A DNA stretch of 64,000 nucleotides from positions 1 to 64,000 of the forward strand of contig NZ_PGTS01000007.1 in assembly GCF_002844235.1 (NCBI RefSeq), read 5' to 3'. The position numbers and the translations under genes are program-made. Under the pieces are notes generated by a model that had not been told where the DNA came from, ran no database searches, and saw only the letters and a list, made by a program, of their open reading frames with translations. Source of the stretch: Thalassospira povalilytica (GTDB lineage Bacteria; Pseudomonadota; Alphaproteobacteria; Rhodospirillales; Thalassospiraceae). Positions 26,618-35,617 of this stretch are shown here, piece after piece; position 1 is the first letter of the stretch; each line of letters starts with the position of its first letter.

Positions 26618-28170
26618 CGATCAAGGTTTATGTCCCGCTTGATTCCGGTGCGGTGGCCCTTGGGGCCGATGATGTCGCAACCGCGATTGCCGCCAAGGCC
26701 GCAAAGTCCGGTGCCGATATCAAAATCGTGCGCAACGGATCGTTTGGCATGTATTGGCTTGAACCGATGGTCGAGGTGGAAACACCGCGCGGTCGCGTTG
26801 CCTATGGCCCGGTCAGCACCGATGACATCGATACCCTGTTTGATGCAGATTTTCTGACCGGCGGCGATCACAAGCTTTATCTTGGTCGGACCAGCGATAT
26901 TCCGTTCCTGAAAAGCCAGTCGCGTCTGACCTTCCAGCGTTGCGGCATCATTGATCCGCTTTCGCTTGATGATTACCGTGCCCATGACGGTCTGTCCGGT
27001 CTTGAGAACGCGTTGAAAATGTCGGCAGCCGACATCGTCAAGGCGGTAACTGACAGCGGCCTTCGCGGACGCGGGGGTGCCGGTTTCCCGACCGGGATCA
27101 AATGGAACACGGTGCGCGAAGCCGAAGGTGATCAGAAATACATCGTCTGTAACGCCGACGAAGGCGACAGCGGCACCTTTGCCGATCGCATGATCATGGA
27201 AGGCGAACCCTTTGTCCTGATCGAAGGCATGATCATTGCCGGTCTCGCGACCGGGGCGACCAAGGGATATGTCTATACCCGTTCGGAATATCCCGATGCT
27301 ATCCGCATCATGACCGAGGCCATAAAAGTTGCCCGTTCTGCCGGGGTGTTGGGCACCAATATCCTCGGATCGGGCAAGACCTTTGATATGGAAGTCCGTA
27401 TGGGGGCAGGGGCCTATGTCTGTGGCGAGGAAACCTCGCTTCTTAACAGCATGGAAGGCAAGCGTGGTGTCGTTCGTGCCAAGCCGCCGCTTCCCGCCCT
27501 GAAAGGTTTCCTTGGCCGTCCGACGGTTGTCAATAACGTGATTTCTCTGTGCTCGGTGCCGGTCATTCTTGAAAAGGGGCCGGAATATTACCGTGATTTC
27601 GGCATGGGCCGGTCACGCGGCACCATCCCGATCCAGATTGCCGGCAATGTCAAACATGGCGGGCTTTATGAAATCGGCTTTGGCATGACGCTGGGTGAAA
27701 TCGTCGAACAGATCGGCGGTGGCACCGCATCGGGACGCCCGATCAAGGCGGTTCAGGTTGGCGGTCCTTTGGGGGCCTATTTCCCCCGCGAATTGTTTGA
27801 CACGCCCTTTGATTATGAAGAATTCGCCAAGCGTGATGGTCTGATCGGTCATGCCGGTGTGGTCGTTTTTGACGACACGGTCGACATGATGAAACAGGCC
27901 CGTTTCGCCATGGAATTCTGTGCCATTGAATCATGCGGTAAATGCACACCGTGCCGGATCGGATCGATCCGTGGCACCGAAGTGGTCGACAAACTTGAAC
28001 GTGGCGAAGATCCGGAATTGCAGATCGATCTTCTGCGCGATCTTTGTGAAACCATGAAGTTCGGATCGTTGTGCGCGCTCGGCGGATTTACGCCCTATCC
28101 GGTGATGAGCGCGATTACCCATTTCCCTGATGATTTCAAGCCGCGTGCGCTTGATATAGCTGCGGAGTAA
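26614..28170 (+). CDS. fdsB: NAD-dependent formate dehydrogenase beta subunit
   Basis: A diaphorase subunit of 518 residues, related to NuoF with an N-terminal NuoE-like part. The NADH/FMN region has RGRGGAGFPTGIKWN and NADEGDSGTFADRM. The [4Fe-4S] ligands are in ESCGKCTPCRIGS near residue 440. It reduces NAD+ with electrons from formate through FMN. It is translated from an ATGA overlap with fdsG. Confidence 0.95.
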   Translation: MTIKVYVPLDSGAVALGADDVATAIAAKAAKSGADIKIVRNGSFGMYWLEPMVEVETPRGRVAYGPVSTDDIDTLFDADFLTGGDHKLYLGRTSDIPFLKSQSRLTFQRCGIIDPLSLDDYRAHDGLSGLENALKMSAADIVKAVTDSGLRGRGGAGFPTGIKWNTVREAEGDQKYIVCNADEGDSGTFADRMIMEGEPFVLIEGMIIAGLATGATKGYVYTRSEYPDAIRIMTEAIKVARSAGVLGTNILGSGKTFDMEVRMGAGAYVCGEETSLLNSMEGKRGVVRAKPPLPALKGFLGRPTVVNNVISLCSVPVILEKGPEYYRDFGMGRSRGTIPIQIAGNVKHGGLYEIGFGMTLGEIVEQIGGGTASGRPIKAVQVGGPLGAYFPRELFDTPFDYEEFAKRDGLIGHAGVVVFDDTVDMMKQARFAMEFCAIESCGKCTPCRIGSIRGTEVVDKLERGEDPELQIDLLRDLCETMKFGSLCALGGFTPYPVMSAITHFPDDFKPRALDIAAE

Positions 28171-28174
28171 TACG

Positions 28175-31054
28175 ATGTCCTTGATCAAAGAAGTCGACTA
28201 CGGAACTCCTGCCGCCAAATCCGAAAAAACCGTCACGCTGACCATTGATGGCAAGAACGTGACCGTGCCCGAAGGCACATCGGTTATGCGGGCCTCGATG
28301 GAAGCAGGCATTCAGGTGCCCAAACTCTGTGCGACCGACATGGTCGATGCATTCGGTTCCTGCCGTTTGTGTCTGGTCGAAGTCGAAGGCCGCAACGGAA
28401 CCCCGGCATCCTGTACCACACCGGCGGCAGACGGCATGGTGGTCCACACCCAGACCGAGCGGCTTAAAAAAATCCGCAAAGGGGTGATGGAACTTTATAT
28501 CTCCGACCATCCGCTTGATTGCCTGACCTGCGCGGCCAATGGTGATTGCGAACTTCAGGACATGGCAGGCGCGGTTGGCCTGCGCGATGTGCGCTATGGC
28601 TATGACGGCGGCAACCATGTCGAGGTCCGCCAGAATGGTGAAGAAAATCCGCGCTATATGGCAAAGGATGAAACCAACCCGTATTTCACCTATGACCCGT
28701 CGAAATGCATTGTCTGTTCGCGCTGCGTGCGGGCCTGCGAAGAAGTGCAGGGCACCTTTGCCCTGACCATCGAAGGTCGCGGTTTTGAATCCCGCGTGTC
28801 ACCGGGCATGCACGAAGATTTCCTTGATTCCGAATGCGTATCCTGTGGTGCCTGTGTTCAGGCCTGCCCGACCGCAACGCTTCAGGAAAAATCGGTCATT
28901 GAAATCGGTCAACCCGAACATTCGGTCGTTACCACCTGTGCCTATTGCGGGGTTGGCTGTTCGTTCAAGGCCGAAATGCGTGGCGAGGAACTGGTGCGCA
29001 TGGTCCCCTATAAGGATGGCCGGGCCAACCGGGGGCATTCCTGTGTGAAGGGGCGCTTTGCCTATGGCTATGCCAATCACAAGGACCGCATCCTCAACCC
29101 GATGATCCGCGAAAATGTCAATGACCCCTGGCAGGAAGTCAGTTGGGAAGAGGCCCTTCGCTTTACTGCTGACAAGTTCAAGGGCATCCAGGCCAAATAC
29201 GGCAAGGGTGCCTTGGGCGGGATCACGTCATCGCGGTGCACGAACGAGGAAACCTTCCTGGTTCAGAAACTGATCCGTGCCGGGTTCGGTAATAACAATG
29301 TCGATACCTGTGCGCGTGTCTGTCATTCGCCAACCGGGTATGGCCTGAAAACCACGTTTGGGACATCGGCCGGGACGCAGGATTTTGATTCTGTCGAACA
29401 TACCGATGTGGTCATCCTGATCGGGGCCAACCCGACTGACGGGCATCCTGTTTTTGCCTCGCGTTTGAAAAAACGCCTGCGTCAGGGGGCGAAACTGATC
29501 GTGATTGATCCGCGTCGGATTGACCTGGTCCGTTCCCCGCATATCGAAGCTGTCGCGCATCTGGCGCTGCGTCCGGGCACCAATGTCGCGGTACTGACGT
29601 CACTTTCCCATGTGATTGTGACCGAAGGCCTGTTTGACGAAACGTTTGTCCGTGAACGCTGTGACTGGGATGAATTCCAGGATTGGGCAACATTTGTTTC
29701 CGATCCGCGCCACAGCCCCGAAGCCATTGCGGGTGTCACCGGTGTTGATGCCCAGACCATGCGCGAAGCCGCACGGGCCTTTGCCACGGGTGGCAATGGT
29801 GCGATCTATTACGGGCTTGGCGTGACCGAACACAGTCAGGGGTCAACCACCGTGATGGCGATTGCCAACCTTGCCATGGCGACCGGCAATATCGGCCGTC
29901 CGGGCGTTGGCGTGAACCCGCTGCGTGGTCAGAACAATGTGCAGGGTTCCTGTGACATGGGATCGTTCCCGCACGAATTGCCGGGCTATCGCCATATTCA
30001 GGACAGTGCCACCCGCGATATCTTTGAAGATATCTGGGGGGTTAAACTTGATGACGAACCGGGGCTTCGGATCCCCAACATGCTTGATGCCGCTGTCGAA
30101 GGCACGTTCAAGGGCATCTATATTCAGGGCGAGGATATCCTGCAATCCGATCCCGATACCAAACATGTGGCCGCCGGTCTTGCGGCGATGGAATGTGTTG
30201 TCGTCCACGACCTGTTCCTGAACGAAACCGCGAACTATGCCCATGTGTTCCTGCCCGGTTCGACCTTCCTTGAAAAGGATGGCACGTTTACCAACGCCGA
30301 ACGCCGCATCAACCGCGTGCGCAAGGTGATGACGCCAAAGAACGGCTTTGCCGATTGGGAAGTGACCCAGAACCTTGCCCGTGCGATGGGCCAGAACTGG
30401 AATTACACCCATCCGTCACAGGTCATGGCCGAAATTGCGGCAACCACGCCAAGCTTTGCCAATGTGACCTATGACCTTTTGGAACGCGAAGGTTCGGTAC
30501 AATGGCCATGCAATGACAAGGCCCCGCTGGGGACACCGGTCATGCATATGGATGGTTTCGTACGCGGCAAGGGCAAGTTTGTGGTGACCGAATATGTCGC
30601 CACCGATGAACGTACCGGGCCGCGTTTCCCGCTGCTTCTGACGACCGGCCGTATCCTGAGCCAGTACAATGTGGGCGCACAGACCCGCCGTACCGAAAAT
30701 ACCGCCTGGCACAAGGAAGACCTTCTGGAAATCCATCCCCATGATGCCGAACAGCGCGGCATTCGCGAAGGCGACTGGATCCGTCTTGCATCGCGATCGG
30801 GCGAAACATCCCTTCGCGCCACCATTACCGATCGTGTGGCACCGGGCGTGGTTTACACCACATTCCACCATCCGGGGACACAGGCCAACGTGATCACCAC
30901 CGACTTTACCGACTGGGCAACCAACTGTCCGGAATACAAAGTCACCGCCGTTCAGGTTTCCGCATCAAACGGACCATCTGAATGGCAGGTGGAATATGAT
31001 CGTCAGGCCGAACAGGCGCGCCGGATCAAACCGCGTGTCGATGCCGCCGAATAG
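28175..31054 (+). CDS. fdsA: NAD-dependent formate dehydrogenase alpha (molybdenum) subunit
   Basis: Catalytic subunit of 959 residues. N-terminally there is a [2Fe-2S] domain (CATDM, CRLC), a His-Cys [4Fe-4S] region (HPLDCLTCAANGDC) and two ferredoxin-type clusters (CIVCSRCVRAC; CVSCGACVQAC). The FDH cluster motif is CAYCGVGCSF, and then comes the Mo-bis-MGD domain. The metal ligand is Cys (about 383) in ARVCHSPTG, not selenocysteine, and no in-frame TGA is used. It oxidises formate to CO2 in the cytoplasm with FdsB/G. ATG 28175 has GGAG upstream and lies 4 bases after fdsB. Confidence 0.96.
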   Translation: MSLIKEVDYGTPAAKSEKTVTLTIDGKNVTVPEGTSVMRASMEAGIQVPKLCATDMVDAFGSCRLCLVEVEGRNGTPASCTTPAADGMVVHTQTERLKKIRKGVMELYISDHPLDCLTCAANGDCELQDMAGAVGLRDVRYGYDGGNHVEVRQNGEENPRYMAKDETNPYFTYDPSKCIVCSRCVRACEEVQGTFALTIEGRGFESRVSPGMHEDFLDSECVSCGACVQACPTATLQEKSVIEIGQPEHSVVTTCAYCGVGCSFKAEMRGEELVRMVPYKDGRANRGHSCVKGRFAYGYANHKDRILNPMIRENVNDPWQEVSWEEALRFTADKFKGIQAKYGKGALGGITSSRCTNEETFLVQKLIRAGFGNNNVDTCARVCHSPTGYGLKTTFGTSAGTQDFDSVEHTDVVILIGANPTDGHPVFASRLKKRLRQGAKLIVIDPRRIDLVRSPHIEAVAHLALRPGTNVAVLTSLSHVIVTEGLFDETFVRERCDWDEFQDWATFVSDPRHSPEAIAGVTGVDAQTMREAARAFATGGNGAIYYGLGVTEHSQGSTTVMAIANLAMATGNIGRPGVGVNPLRGQNNVQGSCDMGSFPHELPGYRHIQDSATRDIFEDIWGVKLDDEPGLRIPNMLDAAVEGTFKGIYIQGEDILQSDPDTKHVAAGLAAMECVVVHDLFLNETANYAHVFLPGSTFLEKDGTFTNAERRINRVRKVMTPKNGFADWEVTQNLARAMGQNWNYTHPSQVMAEIAATTPSFANVTYDLLEREGSVQWPCNDKAPLGTPVMHMDGFVRGKGKFVVTEYVATDERTGPRFPLLLTTGRILSQYNVGAQTRRTENTAWHKEDLLEIHPHDAEQRGIREGDWIRLASRSGETSLRATITDRVAPGVVYTTFHHPGTQANVITTDFTDWATNCPEYKVTAVQVSASNGPSEWQVEYDRQAEQARRIKPRVDAAE

Positions 31055-31061
31055 GATGCCC

Positions 31062-31104
31062 TGCCAGATATTGTGCTATACTCCCTTGCGCACAGTATCT
31101 GGCA
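31062..31104 (+). other. Hairpin between fdsA and fdsD
   Basis: TGCCAGATA (31062-31070) pairs with TATCTGGCA (31096-31104), and inner TGTGC (31072-31076) pairs with GCACA (31090-31094), giving a long stem with one internal mismatch and a 13-base loop. It has no T run. It may protect the fdsGBA mRNA or lower expression of fdsD/fdhD. Confidence 0.7.
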
Positions 31105-31149
31105 AATCCTGTATCCGTTAAAAAGACCATAGCCAAAGAGTAATGAACA

Positions 31150-31374
31150 ATGGCACCTGACAAGCTTGTCTATATGGCCAATCAGATCGCGACATTTTTC
31201 AAATCCAAACCCCACGAAGAAGGGGTGGCCGGTGTTGCCGGTCATATCAGCGATTTCTGGGAACCGCGTATGCGCAAACAATTGTTTGCCCTGATTGCCG
31301 ACGGGTATGACGGGATTGACCCGCTTGTGCTTGAAGCTGCCCCGATGATCCGCAAGGTCAAGGAACCTGCATGA
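31150..31374 (+). CDS. fdsD: Formate dehydrogenase delta subunit
   Basis: A small protein of 74 residues recognised as FdsD by MANQIATFFKSKPHEEGVAGVAGHISDFWEPRMRKQL. It has been reported as a small subunit or assembly partner of Fds-type enzymes. It lies between fdsA and fdhD and overlaps fdhD by four bases. Confidence 0.92.
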   Translation: MAPDKLVYMANQIATFFKSKPHEEGVAGVAGHISDFWEPRMRKQLFALIADGYDGIDPLVLEAAPMIRKVKEPA

Positions 31375-32180
31375 CGCCCAAGCCTTCCGAGAACCGCATC
31401 CTTGACGGGCGCGATGTTGATCTTGCCCGTGCCATTTCGCGTGATGATGCCAATGACGATGCCCCGATGATGTTGCAGCCGGAAGTTCCGGCTGCATTGA
31501 CTTTCAATGGCAAATCCCATGCGGTGATGATGGTGTCGCCCCATGATCTCGAAGATTTCATGATCGGCTTTGCCCTGTCCGAAGGCATCGTTGATGACAT
31601 TTCCCAGATCACACTGCGCGAAGTGCGCAAAACCCTTCAGGGCTATGTGATCGAAGCCGACCTGCATGAAGATGTGTTTGACCGTCTTGATGAACGTCAA
31701 CGCACCCTTGAAGGCCGGTCGGGATGTGGTCTGTGCGGGGTGCAATCACTTGAAGCCGTCGCGATGGACAAGATCGGCAAGGTCACGCCGGGCAATATGG
31801 CACAGGATGTCGTGTTACAGGCCATCGACGCCTTGCCCGATCATCAGACCCGCAACCGCGAAGGCGGCGGGCTTTTGCATGCCAGCGCCTTTGTCGATGT
31901 TAGCGGTAACATCAAGCTGGTCCGCGAAGATATCGGACGTCATAACGCCCTTGATAAGGTGCTCGGTGCGGTTGCCCGTCAGGGCATTGATACTGCCGGT
32001 GGCTTTGTGCTGATGACCAGTCGCTGTTCCTATGAAATCGTCACCAAAACCGTGCAATGCGGGGTGGGTGGGCTTGTGACCCTGTCGGGGCCGACCCTGA
32101 CGGCGGTGAACCTTGCACGGCAGGCGGGGCTTACCCTGATTTGTCGTGAACGGCGCGGGCTGTTTCGCCGTTTTGCCTGA
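31371..32180 (+). CDS. fdhD: Formate dehydrogenase accessory sulfurtransferase
   Basis: An FdhD/FdsC family protein of 269 residues. It inserts sulfur into the Mo-bis-MGD cofactor before delivery to the alpha subunit. The CxxC pair is in SGCGLCGVQS near residue 119, and the C-terminal GGVGGLVTLSGPT and RRGLFRRF are typical. ATG in an ATGA overlap with fdsD. It is the last gene of the fds operon. Confidence 0.93.
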   Translation: MTPKPSENRILDGRDVDLARAISRDDANDDAPMMLQPEVPAALTFNGKSHAVMMVSPHDLEDFMIGFALSEGIVDDISQITLREVRKTLQGYVIEADLHEDVFDRLDERQRTLEGRSGCGLCGVQSLEAVAMDKIGKVTPGNMAQDVVLQAIDALPDHQTRNREGGGLLHASAFVDVSGNIKLVREDIGRHNALDKVLGAVARQGIDTAGGFVLMTSRCSYEIVTKTVQCGVGGLVTLSGPTLTAVNLARQAGLTLICRERRGLFRRFA

Positions 32181-32196
32181 TCCGGTCGCGATCAGG
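32176..32196. terminator. Hairpin between convergent fdhD and lacI genes
   Basis: CCTGATC (32176-32182) pairs with GATCAGG (32190-32196) around a 7-base loop. A direct repeat of GCGATCAGGTT follows. There is no clear T run, so a terminator role is only possible. Confidence 0.4.
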
Positions 32197-32202
32197 TTGC
32201 GA

Positions 32203-33207
32203 TCAGGTTGATGCGCGTTCGATGATTTCAAATCCGACATCGATTGATTTGGTCGGCAGCGGTTCGTTTTCGATCCGTGCCACCAGCGCCTCGGCGGCGC
32301 GTCGGCCAAGATTGGCGCGATTGACTTCGACCGTGGTCAGGGCCGGCAGGGTAAAGGGCGAAAAGTCCTGATTGCCAAAACCGAGAACCGCCATGTCTTG
32401 TGGTACGCGCAAGCCGCGTGCCTGCGCCTCGATCAGGATGCCATGGGCCAAAAGATCCGAACTGCACATGATGATGCCGTTGCGAAAACCTTTTTCCAGA
32501 CCGGTGCTCAGGCCATTGCGACCGCGTTCGATGGTCGCACCTGCTTCATAAAGCACTTCAATCGGCGGGTTGCCGGTCATTTGTTTGAACTGACTGGCAA
32601 AGGAATCCTTGCGGCGCAGGGCGCGTTCATCACCGGCGGATACGATCAGTGCCTGCTGATAACCTTTGCCCGCCGCATAGCGCGCCATTTCCTCGCCGGC
32701 CTTGATGTGTGAAAAGCCGATACAGACATCAAGCGGGTTTTCCGTCGTATCCCACACTTCGATCACCGGAATACCAGCCCCAAGCAACATGCGTTTGCAA
32801 CCGGCCGAATGGTGGATGCCGGTCAACAGGATGCCGTCGGGGCGACGGCTGAGCATCGTGGAGACAACCGCCTGTTCCTCGTCCTGGGAAAAGCCGGTTT
32901 CGGCCATCAGAACGTGATAGCCCGATCCGCGAATGACATTGATGAAATTCTGCATCAGATCGGCATAGATGACGTTGGTGATCGATGGCACAAGGGCCGC
33001 AATCAGTTTGCTGCGCCGTGACGCCAGTGCACCGGCGACCATATTGGGCACATAGCCGGTCAGCTCGATCGCATCCTGGATGCGTTGCAGGGTCTTGGCG
33101 GAAACCTTTTTCGGGTCATTAAGTGCGCGCGATACCGTGACCTGCGAAACACCTGCTATCCGTCCGACGGTTTCCATCGTGACGGTGCCGCTTTTGATTT
33201 CGGCCAT
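32203..33207 (-). CDS. LacI-family transcriptional repressor
   Basis: A LacI-family regulator of 334 residues with N-terminal HTH METVGRIAGVSQVTVSRALND (residues about 11-31), hinge-type segment YVPNMVAGALASRRS, and a periplasmic-binding-fold effector domain (LVPSITNVIYADLMQNF). ATG 33207 is preferred; a TTG reading from 33243 adds 12 residues outside the domain. It lies just downstream of tctA. The two TGTATGCGCATACA operators at 36792-36809 and 36917-36930 are likely its targets. The effector is probably a sugar acid or 2-keto-3-deoxy intermediate (inference). Confidence 0.9.
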   Translation of the reverse strand: MAEIKSGTVTMETVGRIAGVSQVTVSRALNDPKKVSAKTLQRIQDAIELTGYVPNMVAGALASRRSKLIAALVPSITNVIYADLMQNFINVIRGSGYHVLMAETGFSQDEEQAVVSTMLSRRPDGILLTGIHHSAGCKRMLLGAGIPVIEVWDTTENPLDVCIGFSHIKAGEEMARYAAGKGYQQALIVSAGDERALRRKDSFASQFKQMTGNPPIEVLYEAGATIERGRNGLSTGLEKGFRNGIIMCSSDLLAHGILIEAQARGLRVPQDMAVLGFGNQDFSPFTLPALTTVEVNRANLGRRAAEALVARIENEPLPTKSIDVGFEIIERAST

Positions 33208-33354
33208 GGTGGTCTGGTCAGTATTTTTCGGCGCGAGTGACAAAGGGTTACGGTCTCTTGATCTGATGCCCGAACCGGGAATGGTCGGGCTTTGGTTTTG
33301 GTCCGACGTCAGCCAATCTGTTCTGCTTCGGACATTACATCAGCACAAAAAGGT

Positions 33355-33421
33355 GGGCAAGAAGCGCGGTCTGGCTGAGAACCACTATACAGCACAGGGA
33401 GGGAGCTGTTGCTTCTTGCCC
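33355..33421 (-). other. Long-range 11-bp inverted repeat in the lacI leader
   Basis: GGGCAAGAAGC (33355-33365) is perfectly repeated inverted as GCTTCTTGCCC (33411-33421), with a 45-base interval that contains a smaller ACAGC/GCTGT hairpin. It lies in the 274-base gap between tctA and the lacI gene. As RNA it would form a two-tier structure. The role is unknown: a leader structure, a small RNA or a processing site. Confidence 0.6.
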
Positions 33422-33438
33422 GATGGTGTCGTTGGGCG

Positions 33439-33462
33439 GCCGGGCTGCCGTGACAGCCCGGC
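33439..33462 (-). terminator. GC-rich hairpin after tctA
   Basis: GCCGGGCTG (33439-33447) pairs perfectly with CAGCCCGGC (33454-33462), loop six bases, 20 bases after the tctA stop on the minus strand. It has no T run, so it may be a pause or mRNA-end signal rather than a classical terminator. Confidence 0.5.
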
Positions 33463-33481
33463 TGCGGGCACGTATTCTGGT

Positions 33482-34972
33482 TTAGTCGGTCATGCGCTTT
33501 TTCTTGCGCGCGACAGAAATCGAAAACGCAATCGACAGGGCAATCAGGATCCACAGCAACACCGCGATCCAGCTTTTGGTAAAGAAGATCGAAAACGTGC
33601 CAAAGGATTCCAGGCTTTTGACGAAATAGATTTCCGCCGATGGTCCCAGAATAAACCCGATGATAAAGGGCGCTATTTCAAGCCGGATCTTGTGGGCGAG
33701 ATAACCAAACAGGCCAAAGATCAAAAGCGTCCAGACATCAAACATCACCCCGTAATTGATGGTATAGGCGCCGACCACACACATCATCAGAATGATCGGG
33801 AACAGGATGTTTTTTGGAACCGTCACAACCTTGGCCAGATGGCGAATGGCAAAGACCATCACCAGGAACATGATGATATTGGCAGCCAGCATGGCAATGA
33901 TCATCGCATCCCACGTCACCGGATTGTTGCCGATAAACAGCGGGCCGACCTGAATGCCCTGAAGGGTAAAGGCACCGATCAGAATGGCGGTGGTGGAATC
34001 CCCGGGAATGCCAAGTGACAGCAACGGCACCAGTGCGCCGCCCGTCAGGCCGTTATTGGCACTTTCCGATGCAATCACCCCGGCCGGTGCACCTTTGCCG
34101 AATTTTTCCGGTGTCTTGGAAAAGTTCTTTTCCTGGCTATAGGCAAGAATTGATGCCGCACTGCCGCCAACGCCGGGCAGAATGCCGACAAAGGTACCAA
34201 TCGATGACGACCGGATTAGGTTGACGATCTGGCCTTTGAAGACAGAAATCTTGAACGGCTTGCCGCCGATCTTCACCCCCGAAAGACCTTTTCCTTCCTT
34301 CATGCCTTCTTCGGCTTCGATCAGGATGGTGGCAAGGCCGAACAAACCGATCAGAACCGGCAAAAGCGAAAAGCCGCTTTCAAGGTAATATTCAAGGAAT
34401 TCCGGCACCAGACGCAATTCGCCATTGCCGCCGCGCGAAATGTCATAGGCCCCGATCAGGCTGATGAAAATGCCCAGAAATCCGCTGAAAATGCCGACCA
34501 GCAAGCTGTTGGAAAGGGCCGCCATCACGGTCAGGGCAAAGAAGATGATCAGGAATTTCTCGATATAGGAAAACTTGATCGCAAAATCGGCCAGTGCCGG
34601 GGCAAACAGATAAAGCGCGGCAAGACTGATCAGTCCGCCAACCAGCGACGATGTGATCCCGATCTTGAGTGCGCGTTCGCCTTCGCCATTCTGGGTCATC
34701 GGGTACCCGTCAAGGGTGGTGGTGATCGATGACGGCGTTCCCGGGATGTTCAGAAGAATGGCCGGGACCAGGCCGCCGGAAATACCCCCGACATAAAGGC
34801 CCAGCAAAAGTGCCAGACCGTTTTCAAGACCCAGCGAATAGGTCAGTGGCAAACAGACAGCAACCGCCATGGTCGCCGTCATGCCGGGGATTGCACCGAA
34901 GATGATGCCGATCACGGTGCCCGCGGCAACCAGCGCAAAGAACATCGGTGTCAGAATGGATAGGAGTTCCAT
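33482..34972 (-). CDS. tctA: Tripartite tricarboxylate transporter, large permease TctA
   Basis: The large membrane subunit of 496 residues with about 11-12 helices. Family motifs are GAIPGMTATM, VPAILLNIPGTPSSITTTLDGYPM, GILPGVGGSAAS and LSLGIPGDSTTAIL. It forms the channel with TctB for a carboxylate bound by TctC. It is the third gene of the leftward tctCBA operon, 58 bases after tctB. Confidence 0.95.
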   Translation of the reverse strand: MELLSILTPMFFALVAAGTVIGIIFGAIPGMTATMAVAVCLPLTYSLGLENGLALLLGLYVGGISGGLVPAILLNIPGTPSSITTTLDGYPMTQNGEGERALKIGITSSLVGGLISLAALYLFAPALADFAIKFSYIEKFLIIFFALTVMAALSNSLLVGIFSGFLGIFISLIGAYDISRGGNGELRLVPEFLEYYLESGFSLLPVLIGLFGLATILIEAEEGMKEGKGLSGVKIGGKPFKISVFKGQIVNLIRSSSIGTFVGILPGVGGSAASILAYSQEKNFSKTPEKFGKGAPAGVIASESANNGLTGGALVPLLSLGIPGDSTTAILIGAFTLQGIQVGPLFIGNNPVTWDAMIIAMLAANIIMFLVMVFAIRHLAKVVTVPKNILFPIILMMCVVGAYTINYGVMFDVWTLLIFGLFGYLAHKIRLEIAPFIIGFILGPSAEIYFVKSLESFGTFSIFFTKSWIAVLLWILIALSIAFSISVARKKKRMTD

Positions 34973-35030
34973 GGTAAATCTCTTGGATCATACCGCGCCA
35001 AACAGGGACCAGAACCGGGTTCCGGTCGCC

Positions 35031-35456
35031 TTATGGCAGCGAAATATTGAAAAGTTCGGACAGGATGTACCAGACCAGGCTTGGCGCAATCAGCGCATTG
35101 GCGCCTGCGATCATCAATGTTCGACGGCTGCGCTCGTGAAGGTAAAGCGTGCTAAGCGCGAACAGATACGGGATCGAGCAAAGGTAAAATCCAAGTCCGG
35201 TATTGGGGAAAATGTCCCCGACTGCCGGCATGGCCATGAAATAGATCACGGTCAGGGCAATCGTACCAAAAAAACGCTTGTGGTCGATGCCGGCAGGCCA
35301 CCAGTTGCCATTGCTAACCGTGGCGAGAATGGTGCTGCCGCGTGTGATCAGAATTGAAACGAAAAGAATTCCCAGGATCACGGCGATAATCGTCGGGAAA
35401 ATCATATGCGACGTGTTGAAATCAATCGTCACATGAAAGGGGGAGTCAAACGACAT
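35031..35456 (-). CDS. tctB: Tripartite tricarboxylate transporter, small permease TctB
   Basis: The small permease subunit of 141 residues with about four hydrophobic helices (IIAVILGILFVSILI, IALTVIYFMAMPAVG, YLCSIPYLFALST). ATG 35456 has GGAGG five bases upstream; a longer reading to 35504 would include this site in the gene. It has low family conservation but is recognised by its order between tctC and tctA. Confidence 0.85.
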   Translation of the reverse strand: MSFDSPFHVTIDFNTSHMIFPTIIAVILGILFVSILITRGSTILATVSNGNWWPAGIDHKRFFGTIALTVIYFMAMPAVGDIFPNTGLGFYLCSIPYLFALSTLYLHERSRRTLMIAGANALIAPSLVWYILSELFNISLP

Positions 35457-35582
35457 GGGACGCCTCCGGATGTGCCTGTTTTTCCCCATGGTACTGATTT
35501 CCAACCAGAATGGAAATCATGTCGGGGTGTTATGGCGGGACGTGCGGGTGGAAGAATATCCATCCACCTGATCAGGCAAAAG

Positions 35583-35608
35583 TGGCCCGGCATTGATATG
35601 CCGGGCCA
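35583..35608 (-). other. Hairpin between tctC and tctB
   Basis: TGGCCCGGCAT (35583-35593) and ATGCCGGGCCA (35598-35608) form a perfect 11-bp stem with a four-base loop, ten bases after the tctC stop. On the minus strand the tail is CTTTTGCC, so partial termination plus protection of the tctC mRNA is likely. Confidence 0.8.
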
Positions 35609-35617
35609 ACCGGGAAG

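Noticed and set aside
29303-29330. Possible selenocysteine in the formate dehydrogenase
   Set aside because: The metal-ligand position is a Cys codon (TGT) and the frame has no internal TGA.
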